Made by a program: the position numbers and the translations under genes
Part shown: piece by piece, positions 1-8,248 of the stretch
Layout: the number at the start of each line of letters is the position of its first letter
Numbering within the stretch: the first letter of the stretch is position 1
Assembly: GCA_002479455.1 (NCBI GenBank)
Contig: DLNB01000018.1
Span: 1-64,000 of the forward strand
DNA length: 64,000 bases
Origin: Acetothermia bacterium UBA7521
GTDB taxonomy: Bacteria; Bipolaricaulota; Bipolaricaulia; Bipolaricaulales; Bipolaricaulaceae
Direction: 5' to 3'
The notes under the pieces: generated by a model
The model's database searches: none
Told to the model about the DNA's origin: nothing
The model's input: only the letters and a program-made list of their open reading frames with translations

Positions 1-187
1 CTACCTGGCAATGTACGAGATCTCGTTCCGTGCATGCCTGTTGATCGGCACCGGGATAAGATGGGATGTCGCGTGTTGGGTTGCCACACAAGTGCCCGAC
101 AGGCACCCGACAAGAACAGGCAGGTGCGGAGGTGAACCTCGCGCCGTGAACCCTGAGGAGGCGGAGCATCACCAGAGAGGGCCAGCC

Positions 188-814
188 ATGAGCCTGCTCC
201 TCCGCGATGTCACCGCCGGTGACCTGCCGCTCATCGAGAGGTGGCTGCATGCGGATCATGTGCGCCGCGCTTGGGGTGATCCCGACGCGGACCTTCGCCT
301 CCTCAGCGTGCCGCCACCTGAAGGGCATTGGCGGGCGGTCATCGAGGCGGACGGCGCGGCCGTCGGCCTTGTCTTGTGGCAGCATCCCACGCGCGAGGAG
401 CTGGATGTGGCGGGCCTCAGCGACATCCCGGCGAGCGTGATCGACATCGATATCATGATCGGGGAGCGCGATGCTCTGGGGCGGGGCCATGGGGCAGCCG
501 CCATCCGCCTGGTCACGGAGGCCGCCTTGGCTGACCCGGCCGTGCCGTTCGTGATCGCGTGCGCCCGGCTGGACAACCTGGCCTCTCGGCGAGCTTTCGC
601 CAACGCGGGCTTCCGCGAGGACCGGGAGTTCGACGACGTTCCCCACGGGCGGTACGTGCTCTTGGTGTGCCACCGCTGTCGGAGGGGTGGGCGGACGCGA
701 TCCTCAACTTCCGGCCCGAGGGAGTACCGTCGGCAGGCTCCTCTTCTGAACGATCGACAACTGGACGTTGACGTACTCACAGCGCTGAGTAAGATTACTC
801 AGTGTCATGAGTAA
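188..814 (+). CDS. GNAT N-acetyltransferase, AAC(6')-like
   Basis: Predicted 208-residue acetyl-CoA-dependent N-acetyltransferase; the substrate is unknown. The N-terminus has the GNAT beta1-alpha1 pattern (LLLRDVTAGDLPLIERWL). The middle carries a D-I-D-I-M-I-G strand followed by the acetyl-CoA loop region GRGHGAAAIRLV, and then the usual N-LASRRAFANAGFRED motif. The layout resembles aminoglycoside 6'-acetyltransferases, but resistance cannot be inferred from that. The ATG at 188 is chosen because GAGAGGG lies 6-12 bases upstream. The frame is open back to 11 but has no better start. The last ~45 residues, after RYVLLV, do not look like the family and may be read-through into unrelated DNA. 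The stop overlaps the next gene's start by a few bases. Confidence 0.8.
   Translation: MSLLLRDVTAGDLPLIERWLHADHVRRAWGDPDADLRLLSVPPPEGHWRAVIEADGAAVGLVLWQHPTREELDVAGLSDIPASVIDIDIMIGERDALGRGHGAAAIRLVTEAALADPAVPFVIACARLDNLASRRAFANAGFREDREFDDVPHGRYVLLVCHRCRRGGRTRSSTSGPREYRRQAPLLNDRQLDVDVLTALSKITQCHE
785..802. promoter_or_regulatory. Perfect dyad (CTGAGTAA-ga-TTACTCAG), probable operator
   Basis: An 18-bp inverted repeat with two perfect 8-bp arms and a 2-bp spacer ends 4 bases before the ATG at 807. It occupies the position of a ribosome binding site, and no Shine-Dalgarno sequence is visible. The ten bases TGAGTAAGAT also occur inverted at 3470-3479, upstream of the small minus-strand gene at 3126-3431. 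Inferred: an operator, or an RNA hairpin that controls translation of the ATPase. Confidence 0.5.
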
Positions 815-2006
815 TGTAGAGAACCCTGACTACAGACGCGCCCACGTGCAGGATCTTCGCCGCCGGCTCGACGAGCCGCGCCGATTCCTGCAGGTGATCG
901 CTGGTCCCCGACAGACGGGAAAGACCACGCTGGTGCGCCAGGTTCTCCAGGCGTGGGGGGAAGCTGCCCACTACGCGTCAGCAGACGAGCCGACCCTCCG
1001 CGACCGAAACTGGCTCGTCCAGCAGTGGGAGGTGGGCCGGACCATCGCCCGCACTGCCGGTACCACGGGGGCCGTGCTTGCCCTGGACGAGATCCAGAAG
1101 ATCCCTGACTGGTCTGAGATCGCGAAGCGGCTGTGGGACGAAGACACCGCCAACGATCTTCGACTTCGGGTCGTCGTCCTGGGATCGGCGCCTCTCCTCG
1201 TCCAGCGCGGCCTTTCAGAGAGTCTGGCAGGACGGTTCGAGATCCTGCACGTTCCCCACTGGTCGTTCACGGAGATGAAGGACGCATTCGGGTTCAGTCT
1301 CGACGACTACCTCTACTTCGGGGGGTATCCCGGCGGGGCCCCGTTGGCCCACGACCCCGCACGCTGGAGACGCTACATCGTGGACTCCCTGGTGGAGACG
1401 ACCCTCGCGCGCGATGTCCTTCTCCTCACGCGGGTGGACAAGCCGGCCCTGCTCCGCCAGCTCTTCCAGCTCGCCTGCAGCTACTCCGGCCAGATCCTGT
1501 CGTACACGAAGATGCTGGGCCAGCTCCAGGACGCGGGGAACACCACCACGCTCGCTCACTACCTGAATCTCCTGACCGGGGCGGGTATGGTGACGGGACT
1601 GCCCAAGTACTCGGGACGCGTGGTCCGCCAACGAGGATCCATCCCCAAGCTTCAGGTGTACAACACCGCGCTCCTCACCGCCCAGAGCGGCCTGTCGCCG
1701 GAGGAGGCACGAGCCGACCGCCAGTTCTGGGGACATCTCGTGGAGTCCGCAGTGGGCGCGCACCTGGTCAACGCGGCAGCCTCAGGGAGGTGTCTGGTGC
1801 ACTACTGGCGCCATCAGAACCGCGAGGTGGACTTCGTTGTTCAGGTGGAGAAGGAAGTTCGGGCGATCGAGGTGAAGAGCGGGCGACGGCGCGACGCGCT
1901 GCCGGGGATCGGCCTGTTCCTCAAGGAGTATCGGGCAGCGCACCCGCTCTTGGTGGGGGGAGATGGTATCCCTCTCGACCGCTTCCTCTCTCAGCGGATC
2001 TCGTAG
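807..2006 (+). CDS. AAA+ ATPase with DUF4143 C-terminal domain
   Basis: A 399-residue member of the AAA_14/DUF4143 family, which is common in prokaryotes and without an established role. Walker A is GPRQTGKTT (about residues 33-41) and Walker B is LALDEIQ (about 91-97). A winged-helix-like middle segment with a YLNLLTGAGMV motif is followed by a C-terminal restriction-endonuclease-like pattern, NREVDFVV then AIEVKSG (about 335-352). The last part matches the D...E-x-K core of PD-(D/E)XK folds. The length is normal for the family. The ATG at 807 lies directly downstream of the perfect dyad at 785-802. The gene follows the acetyltransferase with a short overlap, but the dyad suggests separate control. 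Confidence 0.85.
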   Translation: MSNVENPDYRRAHVQDLRRRLDEPRRFLQVIAGPRQTGKTTLVRQVLQAWGEAAHYASADEPTLRDRNWLVQQWEVGRTIARTAGTTGAVLALDEIQKIPDWSEIAKRLWDEDTANDLRLRVVVLGSAPLLVQRGLSESLAGRFEILHVPHWSFTEMKDAFGFSLDDYLYFGGYPGGAPLAHDPARWRRYIVDSLVETTLARDVLLLTRVDKPALLRQLFQLACSYSGQILSYTKMLGQLQDAGNTTTLAHYLNLLTGAGMVTGLPKYSGRVVRQRGSIPKLQVYNTALLTAQSGLSPEEARADRQFWGHLVESAVGAHLVNAAASGRCLVHYWRHQNREVDFVVQVEKEVRAIEVKSGRRRDALPGIGLFLKEYRAAHPLLVGGDGIPLDRFLSQRIS

Positions 2007-2089
2007 CCGGGGTGGGATCGTGTCCCGTGCATTGGCCGAGACGGCCTTCCGCTGGGACTTCGGCCCCGCAGTGCCCCGATGAACCACAG

Positions 2090-3098
2090 ATGACGTCCCC
2101 CGATCCGCTGAACCCGATGCACCATCGCGCCCAGGGGTGCCTGCTGGGGCAGCTCGCCGGCGACGCCCTGGGGAACCAGGTGGAGTTCATGGAGCCTGAG
2201 GAGACTTGGGGCACTACCCGAATGGGGTCGGGGACCGGGCGAACGCCGGGACGTGGAACATGCTGGCCGGCCAGCCCACGGACGACTCGGAGATGGCCCT
2301 GGCGCTGGCTCGGGCACACGTCCGGGTGGGGACGTACGACCCTGATCAGGCGCGGCTGGCTTACGAGGACTGGCTCCGCTCCGATCCGTTCAACTACGGC
2401 GCCACGGTACGAGCGGGCCTCCTGGGGACGCCGGACCCCACAAGCCAGGCCAACGAGGCGCTGATGCGGGTAAGCCCGCTCGGGATCTTCAGCGCGAGCC
2501 ACGACCCCGGGCGGGTGGCAGAGTGGGCCCGCCAGGTCGCAGCGATCACCCACCCCCACCCGGTGTGCCTCGAGACGAACGCTCTGTTCGCCCTGGAGAT
2601 CGCCCACGCCGTGCGAACCGGCTGCCGGGCGACGGAGATCTACGCGAAGGTGCAGACCTGGGCCGTGGAGATGGGCGTCGCCGCAGCGGTTCGCGAGGCG
2701 CTCGACAGCGCAGATGAGGCTCCGCCGCGGGACTCCACCCAACGCCAGGGCTGGGTGTTGATCGCGTTTCGGAACGCGTTCTGGCAGCTCTTGCACGCGC
2801 CGAGCCTGGAGGAAGGGTGGTGGACACGGTGATGCGCGGGGGAGACACGGACACGAACGCCTGCATCGCCGGTGCTCTCCTGGGCGCGGTCTACGGGCTG
2901 GAGGCCGTGCCTGAGCGTTGGACTACCGCAGTCCTGAACTGCCGACCCGAGGCAGGCCGCCCGGGGGTTCGCCAGCCCCGCCCCGCGACCTACTGGCCCA
3001 TTGATGCCTTGGACCTCGCGGCTGGCTTGATCAAGGCCGTCGTCCCCCGTCTCCTCGATCCTCTCCCGCCCCCAAAGGGGGAGAGGAAGGCAGGGTGA
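2090..3098 (+). pseudogene. ADP-ribosylglycohydrolase (DraG family), two frameshifts
   Basis: Three consecutive frames together give one DraG-type ADP-ribosylglycohydrolase. Frame 2 gives RAQGCLLGQLAGDALGN. Frame 1 continues from about 2208 with HYPNGV and the metal/substrate motif GQPTDDSEMA. Frame 3 continues from about 2815 with VMRGGDTDTNACIAGALLGA and a normal C-terminus. The junctions lie at G-rich runs (about 2206-2213 and 2811-2820), and each is explained by one missing base. Apart from these points no stop interrupts the protein and the active-site Asp motifs are intact, so the damage is recent or is a sequence error. The family removes ADP-ribose from proteins or hydrolyses related substrates. 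The final residues are encoded by a REP-like palindrome (3061-3086). Confidence 0.75.
3061..3086. repeat. REP-like CTCTCCC/GGGAGAG palindrome, copy 1
   Basis: CTCTCCC-GCCCCC-AAA-GGGGGAGAG forms a strong hairpin just before the stop of the ADP-ribosylglycohydrolase frame. It encodes the tail PLPPPKGERK. Related hairpins occur at 11585-11669, 19786-19820, 29989-30126 and 34244-34278. It has no T-run and so is not a convincing terminator. Confidence 0.55.
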
Positions 3099-3125
3099 TG
3101 ACAGAGCACCCTGGAGGAGTTCCCT

Positions 3126-3431
3126 CTACTTCACCCGCTCCCGCCCGTAGTTGGCCCGCGCGGCCCGCAGGACCTCGTCTTGCCAGTCAGGGCGGGTCAA
3201 CCGCCTCTCGCGTCGGCGCTCACGATCCTCCGCTCGCTCGACCTGGTACGGCCAGAGGTCGGCACTGCAGAAGGCGCGCCTCCACCGCGGCGAGGTCTTG
3301 GTGGCGCACCGCCCTCCGATGACCGCCTGGTGCCGGGCCCCGCGCCGCAGCCCTTCCAACCTCAGCGAGCCATACAAGATGCGGATTGCCGCTTTCTTCC
3401 CGCACTTATCGCACCACCGACGTTCGGTCAT
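3126..3431 (-). CDS. Small Cys-containing basic protein, unknown
   Basis: A 101-residue protein that I do not recognise. It begins MTERRWCDKCGKKAAIR, a CxxC zinc-knuckle-like motif at residues 7-10. A single later Cys pair (GGRC...FCSADLWPY) could complete a metal site. The C-terminal third is rich in Arg and Glu and probably helical. The ATG at 3431 is supported by GGGAGGG a few bases upstream on the minus strand. It lies tail to tail with the ADP-ribosylglycohydrolase. The sequence TGAGTAAGAT about 40 bp upstream is shared with the dyad before the ATPase gene at 807. Confidence 0.5.
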   Translation of the reverse strand: MTERRWCDKCGKKAAIRILYGSLRLEGLRRGARHQAVIGGRCATKTSPRWRRAFCSADLWPYQVERAEDRERRRERRLTRPDWQDEVLRAARANYGRERVK

Positions 3432-3893
3432 CGTCCCTCCCATTCAGACCTGGACGGTCATCAACTCGCATCTTACTCAAGGGATTGGGCCAGTCACGCG
3501 CGTTTAGGCGGAGTGCAGATCTTTCTCTTGCTCAGTGAGCAGCGGTTATCCGCTCCAATCCACAAGGAGGGCCTTGCGTCCCATTCTAGATTCGGTCTCC
3601 TGAATGATCTCGCCAGGCCACAACCCCAGCGCGCCGCCCCGCCGCTGACTGCCGTATGGGCTGTGGCAAGTTGAGTCCGAGAACAGAGAGACTGCCAGCA
3701 AGCAGGGCGAACCCTCTGGTACATCTTGACGGCTGGATCGAGCGCAATCCGGGTCTTGTCGAAGCCGGGCTCACCACCGTCGGCTGCCAGGCGATGACGG
3801 AAGCCGCCCCGTTTGGCCCGCCCCCACTCCGCGCTGTATCCTCCCAGAGGCGAATCTCACGGTCGTGTTCTTCGCAGTGGTGAGGTGAAGGTG
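3432..3893. other. 462-bp stretch without a recognisable gene
   Basis: Short open frames occur on both strands, but none has a recognisable motif together with a ribosome binding site. No RNA gene, tandem repeat or strong terminator is visible. It probably contains the divergent promoters of the flanking minus-strand small gene and plus-strand nucleotidyltransferase. Confidence 0.4.
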
Positions 3894-4244
3894 ATGACAC
3901 GCGAAACCGGGGCGAACTCACGCGGACGGCTGACAGCTGACTTGGAGCGGGAGATCGTGGCGCGGATCCTCTCCGCAGCGCAACCGGCGCGGATCGTCCT
4001 CTTCGGGTCGGCTGCTACCGAGACCATGGAGCAGGGAAGCGATGTGGACCTCCTAGTTCTCGAGGACAATGGGGCTAACCCACGCGAGGAGGCCGTGCGG
4101 ATTCGCGAAGCCCTGTCGGGCCTCGGCCTCGCGTTCGACGTTGTCGTCATGCCGCTCGAGCGCTTTGAGGAAACGAAGAACGTCATTGGCGGGATTGCGC
4201 ACCCTGCGCACAAGTACGGCCGGGTGTTGTATGAAGCGCCCTGA
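3894..4244 (+). CDS. MNT-type nucleotidyltransferase (antitoxin-like)
   Basis: A 116-residue minimal nucleotidyltransferase. The fold signature is complete: GSAATETMEQGSDVDLLVL gives the GS-x10-DxD pattern of the pol-beta superfamily (about residues 39-55), with a later Asp in LAFDVVVM. Small MNT proteins usually pair with a HEPN partner, and the next gene is one, overlapping by 14 bp. In characterised pairs the MNT protein adds AMP to the HEPN RNase and neutralises it. Whether this pair acts as a toxin-antitoxin is inferred. The ATG at 3894 is preceded by GAGGTGAAGGTG. The frame is open farther upstream without a better start. Confidence 0.8.
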   Translation: MTRETGANSRGRLTADLEREIVARILSAAQPARIVLFGSAATETMEQGSDVDLLVLEDNGANPREEAVRIREALSGLGLAFDVVVMPLERFEETKNVIGGIAHPAHKYGRVLYEAP

Positions 4245-4662
4245 GGTGATACGGCGAGAGTTCGTACGCCAGTGGCTGCGGAAAGCAGCGGCAGACCTGG
4301 CCGCGGCTCGGCACCTCATGTCCGGCGACGTGGATCTTCTTGCCAGCGCTGCGTTCCACGCCCAGCAGGCAGCGGAGAAGGTCCTCAAGGCCGTACTGAC
4401 CTGGCACCAGTGCGAAGTTCCCAAGACCCACGACCTGGCGCTTCTTGTCGATCACATCGCGGCGCGAGATCCAGAGCTGGGAGCGAGGGTGCGGAGATCG
4501 GTCGCCCTTACCCCGTACGGCGTAGCGGCACGGCACCCGGGCGACTTCCCTGAACCTGCCTCAGCAGAAGTCCAGGCAGCGGTGGACCTCGCCGGGGAGA
4601 TCCTGCGGGCGGTCCTTGATTCCTTGCCAGCAGAGGTTCGTCCGCCGGAAGGGCCAAGCTGA
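4231..4662 (+). CDS. HEPN-domain protein, partner of the nucleotidyltransferase
   Basis: A 143-residue HEPN (PF05168-type) protein. The first helices read RREFVRQWLRKAAADLAAARHL. The central motif AAFHAQQAAEKVLKA and the segment KTHDLALLVDHI are typical, and the C-terminus has the family phrase LTPYGVAARHPGDFPEPA. The ribonuclease motif R-x4-H-x-Y of HepT toxins is not evident, so this belongs to the other HEPN branch whose activity is less clear. Translation is probably coupled to the upstream gene, because its ATG (4231) precedes that gene's stop (4242-4244). A second MNT gene, of a different subtype, sits at the right edge of the window. Confidence 0.8.
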   Translation: MKRPEVIRREFVRQWLRKAAADLAAARHLMSGDVDLLASAAFHAQQAAEKVLKAVLTWHQCEVPKTHDLALLVDHIAARDPELGARVRRSVALTPYGVAARHPGDFPEPASAEVQAAVDLAGEILRAVLDSLPAEVRPPEGPS

Positions 4663-4823
4663 GCGCGGAACCTGGCTCCAGAAACCTACTACGGTCTTGC
4701 ATGGCGCTGCTGTGGCCGACCGCGGAGCACATCTCGCCCCGACCGCAGCTCCTCCACCTCTTGCCCTGCCGGTTGGCCGACCAACAGACGGGTATCCTCT
4801 CGTCCAGGACCGAAGGAGGTACC

Positions 4824-5426
4824 GTGGCCCCAAGAGAGCTGTTCCAGCTGAGGATTGCCCTGGTGGACATCCTGCCCCCCATCTGGCGCCGGATTCAGAT
4901 CCCCACGTCGTACTCGTTTTGGGACCTGCACGTGGCGATCCAGGACGCGATGGGGTGGCTCGACTGCCACCTCCACTCGTTCCGTCTGGTGAACCTGCGC
5001 CAAGAACGGCTGGTGGAGATCGGCATTCCCGACGACAGGTTCCCCACTGAACGGGAAACGCTCCCCGGATGGGAAACGCCGGTGGAGGCGTACCTCCACG
5101 AGGGTTGGCCGATGGCGCTCTACGAGTACGACTTCGGGGACAGGTGGGCCCACGTGGTGCAGCTGGAGGGGCGGCTGCCCGCGCGCCGGGGGCGATCGTA
5201 CCCTGTCTGCGTGGCGGGGGAGCGGAAGTGCCCTCCGGAGGACTGCGGCGGGGTGGGGGGCTACGCCCATCTTCTGGAGGCAATCGCCGATCCGCGTCAA
5301 CCTGAGCACGACGATCTGCTCGACTGGGTGGGGGGGAGCTACGACCCGGAGGACTTCGACCCGACGAAGGTCGAGTTCGACGACCCGAAGGTGCGGTGGA
5401 AGAACGTGTTCGCGGGCGACCTGTAG
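4824..5426 (+). CDS. Plasmid pRiA4b ORF-3-like protein (PF07929)
   Basis: A 200-residue member of the pRiA4b ORF-3 family, whose function is unknown. Typical signatures are present: FQLRIALVDILPPIWRRIQIP at the start, SFWDLHVAIQDAMGWLDCHLHSF, a central YEYDFGDRWAHVVQLEG, then CVAGERKCPPEDCGGVGGY. The last contains conserved Cys and Gly residues. The end, EFDDPKVRW, is also typical. The GTG at 4824 is chosen because AAGGAGGT lies immediately upstream and the homology begins at once. A longer frame from 4701 adds unrelated residues. The gene stands alone, and the family is often found in mobile or accessory DNA. Confidence 0.85.
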   Translation: MAPRELFQLRIALVDILPPIWRRIQIPTSYSFWDLHVAIQDAMGWLDCHLHSFRLVNLRQERLVEIGIPDDRFPTERETLPGWETPVEAYLHEGWPMALYEYDFGDRWAHVVQLEGRLPARRGRSYPVCVAGERKCPPEDCGGVGGYAHLLEAIADPRQPEHDDLLDWVGGSYDPEDFDPTKVEFDDPKVRWKNVFAGDL

Positions 5427-5547
5427 CACCCGATCTTCTCGACCCCTGCCGGTCGCTCATGATGCGGCCTCGTCCTGTCCGCCGTCAGGCGAGAACATGA
5501 TCGCCGTCATGGTGGTGCTGCCAAGGGCGGGGTATCTTCAGCGGACC

Positions 5548-6093
5548 ATGCGTCAGGAAATCCGGTTCGCCGGGTTCGGTGGTCAAGGCATCATCTCCGC
5601 AGGCCGCATCGCTGGTCAGGGAGCGGTCATCTTCGACGGCAAGCACGCCGTCCTCACCCAGTCCTACGGCCCGGAAGCCCGCGGCGGGGCGTGCGCGGCG
5701 GAGGTCGTGGTCTCGGATACCTCGGTGGACTATCCCGTGGTGGGCACGCCGGACGTGGCCGTCATCATGTCCCAGGAGGCGTACGGCACCTATGGCCGCG
5801 ACATCCAGCCCGGGGGCACGCTCATCCTCGACGAGGACCTCGTGGAGCACGAGCCGCGCACGGACGTGCGCCTGCTTCTCGTCCCAGCGACGCGCATCGC
5901 GGAAGGTTTGGGACGGAAGATCGTGGCGAACGTGGTGATCCTCGGCGCGCTCGCCGCCGCGGTGCCCACGGTGTCGAAGGACGCCCTCCTCAAGGCTGTT
6001 CTCGCCGCGGTGCCTTCCCACACCCGCGACCTCAACCAGAAGGCGTTCGAGGCCGGGTACGCCTATGTGAAGGAGCATCACCGTGAGCCGTGA
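5548..6093 (+). CDS. korC: 2-oxoglutarate:ferredoxin oxidoreductase, gamma subunit
   Basis: A 181-residue gamma subunit of a 2-oxoacid:ferredoxin oxidoreductase. The enzyme interconverts 2-oxoglutarate + CoA and succinyl-CoA + CO2 using ferredoxin. The family core is visible: RFAGFGGQGIISAGRI at the N-terminus, SYGPEARGGACAAEVVVSD, then VVGTPDVAVIMSQEAY. The ATG at 5548 starts directly before the GFGGQG motif. A longer frame from 5497 adds residues not typical of the family. It is the first gene of the long operon and overlaps the next start by 11 bp. Its partner subunits lie about 10 kb downstream (15938-18353), which is unusual, since the four subunits are normally adjacent. 2-Oxoglutarate specificity is inferred from the fumarase and fumarate-reductase-like neighbours. 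Confidence 0.85.
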   Translation: MRQEIRFAGFGGQGIISAGRIAGQGAVIFDGKHAVLTQSYGPEARGGACAAEVVVSDTSVDYPVVGTPDVAVIMSQEAYGTYGRDIQPGGTLILDEDLVEHEPRTDVRLLLVPATRIAEGLGRKIVANVVILGALAAAVPTVSKDALLKAVLAAVPSHTRDLNQKAFEAGYAYVKEHHREP

Positions 6094-6292
6094 ACCGTTG
6101 ACCATGGACCGTCATCCGCTTTCCGTCAGCCCTAACCCGTCAGCCGTTGACCGTGATCCGTCTTCCGTGAACCGTAGCCCGTCAGCCGTTGACCGTAGGC
6201 CGTCATCCGCCACGGACCACGGACCACGGACCACGGACCACGGATTCCGGTCTACGGACCACGGACTCCGGACCACGGGTCAGGGTCCGCGG
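6081..6292 (+). repeat. Heptamer array A1 (inverted arrangement), inside hdrA
   Basis: Eighteen consecutive 7-bp units of form CCGTNNN (6081-6206) meet a 9-bp junction. Eleven units of the reverse-complement form NNNACGG follow (6216-6292). The two halves could fold on each other. The array carries the GTG start of hdrA in its first unit and encodes about 70 residues of seven-residue peptide repeats (DRDPSSV, TDHGPRT and similar). Recurrent units are CCGTGAA, CCGTTGA, CCGTCAG and ACCACGG. Smaller arrays of the same units occur at 8644, 9107, 11903, 17413 and 53347. Confidence 0.9.
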
Positions 6293-8248
6293 ATCGGCGT
6301 GTTCGTCTGCCACTGCGGGAAGAACATCGCGACTACGGTGGACGTGGAGCGGGTCGTAGAGGCGCTCGCGAGCTACCCCGGCGTCGCCTACGCCGCCCGC
6401 CACGAGTACATGTGCTCGGACCCGGGTCAGGACGTGATCAAGAAGGCGATCAAGGAGCACCGGCTCACCGGGGTCGTAATCTCCGCCTGCTCGCCCTCGA
6501 TGCACGAGACCACGTTCCGCAACGCGGCGGAAGAGGCAGGCCTCAACCCGTACCTCGTCGAAATCGCGAACATCCGCGAGTGGTGCTCGTGGGTCCACAA
6601 CGATGCGGTGACCACGGACAAGGCGATCCGCATCACGCGGGCGATGGTGGAGAAGGTGAAGGGGAACCACCCCCTGGTCCCGGTCGAGGTCGACCATGCC
6701 GTGAAGTGCCTCGTGGTCGGCGGGGGAATCAGCGGGATTCAGGCCGCGCTGGACATCGCCAACGCCGGGTACGAGGTTCTGCTCGTGGAGAGGTCCCCGT
6801 CGATCGGCGGGCGGATGGCCCAGCTCTCGGAAACGTTCCCGACCCTCGACTGCTCGCAGTGCATCCTCACCCCGAAGATGGTCGAGGCGTCCCGCCACCC
6901 GCGGATCCGACTCCTCACCTACTCCGAGGTCGCCGAGGTCGCGGGGTACCTGGGGAACTACCACGTGGTGATCCGCAAGAAGCCGACGTACGTGGACCCG
7001 GACAAGTGCAACCTGTGCGGGGATTGCGTGGCGGTGTGCCCGATCCGCGTCCCGAGCGGGTTCGACCAGGGCCTGTCCGAGCGGGCGGCGATCTACGTCC
7101 CGTTCCCGCAGGCCGTCCCCTCCTCCTATACGCTCGATGAGGTCAACTGCCTCGGCCTGAACCCGCTCCGGTGCAGCGAGTGCTCGAAGGTATGCACCGT
7201 GGGCGCGATCAACTACGACATGCGCGAGGAGCTGGTCGAGGAGGACGTGGGGGCGATCGTCCTTGCCACGGGCTACGACCTGTACGGCAAGGAGATGATG
7301 GGCGAGTATGGCCACGGAACGGTCCCGGACGTGATCGAGGGCCTGGAGTTCGAGCGGATCTTGTCTGCGGGCGGGCCGACAAAGGGCGAGGTGCGCCGCC
7401 CGTCCGACGGGAAGATTCCGAAGGAGGTCGTGTTCATCCAGTGCTCGGGATCGCGCGACCCCGAGCTCCACAAGTCGTACTGCTCGAAGATCTGCTGCAT
7501 GTACACCGCCAAGCACGCCCTCCTCTACCGCCACAACGTGCACGACGGCACGGCGTACGTGTTCTACATCGACATCCGCGCCGGCGGCAAGGAGTACGAG
7601 GAGTTCGTGGTCCGGGCGATGGAGGACGAGCGAATCCTCTACCTGCGGGGCAAGGTGGCGAAGGTGTTCCGCGACGGGGACAAGGTGATGGTGTGGGGCG
7701 TGGACACGCTCACCGGGAAGCGGATCGAGATCGCGGCGGACCTGGTCGTCCTCGCCCAGGCGATGGTCCCGTCGGCGGGGACCGAGGAACTGGCCCGCAA
7801 GCTGCACATCGCGTGCGGAGGGGAGGGGTTCCTCAAGGAGGCCCACCCCAAGCTCCGCCCGCTCGAGGCGCTCACCGCGGGGATCTTCCTCGCCGGCGCC
7901 GCCCACGGGCCGAAGGACATCCCGGAGGCGGTGGCCCAAGGCTCGGGGGCGGCGGCGAAGGCGATCGCGATCCTCGCCGCGCCGACGTTGACCCACTCTC
8001 CGGAGGTGGCGGAGGTGGACGAGGACCTCTGCTCGGGGTGCGCGGTGTGCGTGCCGCAGTGCCCGTACAGCGCGATCACCCCCGGTGACGTGGCCCACGT
8101 GAACGAGCTCCTCTGTGAGGGGTGCGGCACATGCGTCGCTGCGTGCCCGTCGGGGGCGATGCGGATGAAGAACCAGACCGACGCCCAGGTGAAACGGATG
8201 ATCCAGGTCGCCCTGGGCGCGGAGCCGGTGGAGGTGGGCCGTGCCTGA
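6083..8248 (+). CDS. hdrA: HdrA-like FAD/Fe-S electron-bifurcating subunit
   Basis: A 721-residue CoB-CoM heterodisulfide reductase A-like flavoprotein, the expected site of flavin-based bifurcation in Hdr-Mvh complexes. The family begins at about residue 70 with RIGVFVCHCGKNI and continues with EYMCSDPGQ and VISACSPSMHE. The FAD site VVGGGISGIQAALD lies near 212, and FPTLDCSQCILTPKM near 255. Ferredoxin-type cysteines occur near 309 (CNLCGDCVAVCP) and 363 (CSECSKVC), with two C-terminal clusters near 649 (CSGCAVCVPQCP) and 678 (CEGCGTCVAACP). The first ~70 residues are low-complexity heptads encoded by array A1. GTG 6083 is chosen because GGAG lies 7 bases upstream. It overlaps korC and is followed by mvhD with an 8-bp overlap. 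Methanogens are the best-known users, but bacterial homologues pair with varied oxidoreductases. Confidence 0.9.
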   Translation: MSREPLTMDRHPLSVSPNPSAVDRDPSSVNRSPSAVDRRPSSATDHGPRTTDHGFRSTDHGLRTTGQGPRIGVFVCHCGKNIATTVDVERVVEALASYPGVAYAARHEYMCSDPGQDVIKKAIKEHRLTGVVISACSPSMHETTFRNAAEEAGLNPYLVEIANIREWCSWVHNDAVTTDKAIRITRAMVEKVKGNHPLVPVEVDHAVKCLVVGGGISGIQAALDIANAGYEVLLVERSPSIGGRMAQLSETFPTLDCSQCILTPKMVEASRHPRIRLLTYSEVAEVAGYLGNYHVVIRKKPTYVDPDKCNLCGDCVAVCPIRVPSGFDQGLSERAAIYVPFPQAVPSSYTLDEVNCLGLNPLRCSECSKVCTVGAINYDMREELVEEDVGAIVLATGYDLYGKEMMGEYGHGTVPDVIEGLEFERILSAGGPTKGEVRRPSDGKIPKEVVFIQCSGSRDPELHKSYCSKICCMYTAKHALLYRHNVHDGTAYVFYIDIRAGGKEYEEFVVRAMEDERILYLRGKVAKVFRDGDKVMVWGVDTLTGKRIEIAADLVVLAQAMVPSAGTEELARKLHIACGGEGFLKEAHPKLRPLEALTAGIFLAGAAHGPKDIPEAVAQGSGAAAKAIAILAAPTLTHSPEVAEVDEDLCSGCAVCVPQCPYSAITPGDVAHVNELLCEGCGTCVAACPSGAMRMKNQTDAQVKRMIQVALGAEPVEVGRA

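Noticed and set aside
676..722. A frame reading SEGWADAILNFRPEG at the 3' end of the acetyltransferase, resembling the WTTAVLNCRPEAG end of the ADP-ribosylglycohydrolase at about 2920
   Set aside because: Only about 15 residues are similar and the nucleotide match is poor. It is too short to call a duplicated fragment, though it would fit recombination between the loci.
6081..6292. CRISPR-like array
   Set aside because: Units are 7 bp, contiguous and degenerate with no spacers, and no cas genes are present.
6203..8098. A 631-codon minus-strand open frame opposite hdrA
   Set aside because: It is antisense to a fully conserved HdrA sequence, has low-complexity Arg/Leu/His/Asp composition and no ribosome binding site. 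It is a shadow frame.
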